This document shows positions 63,491-64,000 of a DNA stretch of 64,000 bases, one piece after another (the stretch's first letter is position 1; every line of letters starts with the position of its first letter). A program made the translations under genes and the position numbers. Under the pieces are notes generated by a model. That model was not told where the DNA came from. It worked only from the letters and a program-made list of their open reading frames with translations, and made no database searches. Origin of the DNA: a bacterium (lineage in GTDB: Bacteria; NPL-UPA2; JAUVJM01); assembly GCA_030606215.1 (NCBI GenBank), contig JAUWGW010000002.1, positions 61,325-125,324 of the forward strand, in the 5' to 3' direction.

Positions 63491-64000
63491 TTAATGAGCT
63501 GCTTCAGCCAGAGATTCAGCATGTCTATAAGATTTACTGCAAATAGGGTTATTCGTTTCCTTATTCCAGTTAGACTTAGTTCTATGCATAGCCCAAAGCC
63601 ATATAAGGAGTTTTCTTGCCAGAGCAGTAGCAGCTTTTTTCTTTCCTGCTCTTTTGGATATTTTAAGATGAACCTTCCTGCAGTAGGGATTTGTTCTAAA
63701 GGCAACCCAAGAAGCTTGTTGGAGCACCCATCTGATATTAGGAGGTCCTGCCTTAGAAATATGTCCATGATGGACCGTATCTGCAGACTGATATATTCTT
63801 GGAGCAAGACCGGCATAGGAAGCAAGTTGTTCAGGTTCATTGAATCTATCAAGGCCACCTGTTTCAGTAAGGACAGTGGCAGCAGTGATGAGACCGACTC
63901 CTGGAGCAGTCATAAGTCTTTCGATATCCTCATGAATCTCTGGGAGAGATTCAATCTCAAGATGAAGTTCTCTTCCAACTTTCTGGAGTTGCCTTTCAAG
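63491..64000 (-). CDS. IS110-family transposase, C-terminal part (runs off the window)
   Basis: Open on the minus strand from base 64000 to a stop at 63491, about 169 codons, with further codons outside. The Transposase_20 domain is clear: LMTAPGVGLITAATVLTETG, FNEPEQLASYAGLAPRIYQS, HGHISKAGPPNIRWVLQQAS. IS110/IS1111 enzymes are DEDD recombinases guided, in studied members, by a structured RNA from the element's own non-coding end. The catalytic RuvC-like part should be beyond the window edge. The DNA to the left is the element's 3' non-coding side. Confidence 0.92.
   Translation of the reverse strand, partial: LERQLQKVGRELHLEIESLPEIHEDIERLMTAPGVGLITAATVLTETGGLDRFNEPEQLASYAGLAPRIYQSADTVHHGHISKAGPPNIRWVLQQASWVAFRTNPYCRKVHLKISKRAGKKKAATALARKLLIWLWAMHRTKSNWNKETNNPICSKSYRHAESLAEAAH

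Overview
The window comes from a Gram-negative (LPS-making), anaerobic or facultative bacterium. It has the Kdo/heptose/Lpt machinery, a type IV pilus assembly operon, the anaerobic ribonucleotide reductase NrdDG, sigma-54, and a V-type rather than F-type ATPase. A 50-residue basic protein at 20015-20167 resembles the small rRNA-associated basic protein of Chlamydiae/Verrucomicrobia. With the V-ATPase this points to the PVC superphylum or a neighbour such as Omnitrophota. That placement is inference: no rRNA gene is present.

Layout. 2-1471: the C-terminal part of a Ser/Thr kinase. 1465-5198: a mosaic accessory island bounded by a 28-bp perfect direct repeat whose right copy is the native 3' end of hisF. 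It holds two remnants of an integron-type integrase, attC-like sites, an orphan HicB, a HepT/MntA toxin-antitoxin pair, a DUF4160/DUF2442 pair, truncated cassette genes, and a small membrane-protein gene split by a 75-bp TA-flanked miniature element. 5174-19929: hisF, then a long LPS/envelope block (DUF3108 protein, hldE kinase, kdsA, kdsD, a kdsC-lptC fusion, lptB, hpf, ptsH, ptsI, a sugar-phosphate isomerase, a nucleotidyltransferase, metK, ahcY), with lptF/lptG convergent to it. 20015-21396: the small basic protein, tRNA-Ala and a NYN-domain gene.

21397-43212 is almost entirely minus-strand. It runs from nucleotide-sugar genes (ugd, rfbB, a GDP-mannose dehydratase-like gene, a wecC-like dehydrogenase, a UDP-glucuronate decarboxylase) into a V-ATPase operon in the order H-I-K-E-C-F-A-B-D, and then into ispD, ispF, murI, queD, rdgB and a TolB-like lipoprotein. 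The V-ATPase operon is split between E and C by a two-gene module: a type IIG restriction-modification enzyme and a divergent DprA/SLOG protein. This is the best candidate for an unusual system here. The K subunit carries all the residues expected of a sodium-binding site.

43413-53141 is plus-strand: a Gfo/Idh oxidoreductase, nagB, initiator tRNA-Met, a second CAU tRNA, tilS, ftsH, folE (80-nt overlap with ftsH), folP, pdxJ, acpS and the NAD(P)HX repair gene. 53158-64000: rpoN, a LOG-family gene, nrdG (with a palindromic in-frame insertion), nrdD, a Thr-Tyr-Gly tRNA cluster, the pilus operon (a PilM-PilN fusion, PilO, PilP, secretin), a 5'-truncated parA, about 520 nt of degenerate direct repeats, and an IS110-family transposase running off the window.

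Most genes are packed with 1-4 nt overlaps, so transcription units are long. Clear foreign or decayed DNA is confined to 1465-5198, 20254-20510, 30248-34305 and 62590-64000.
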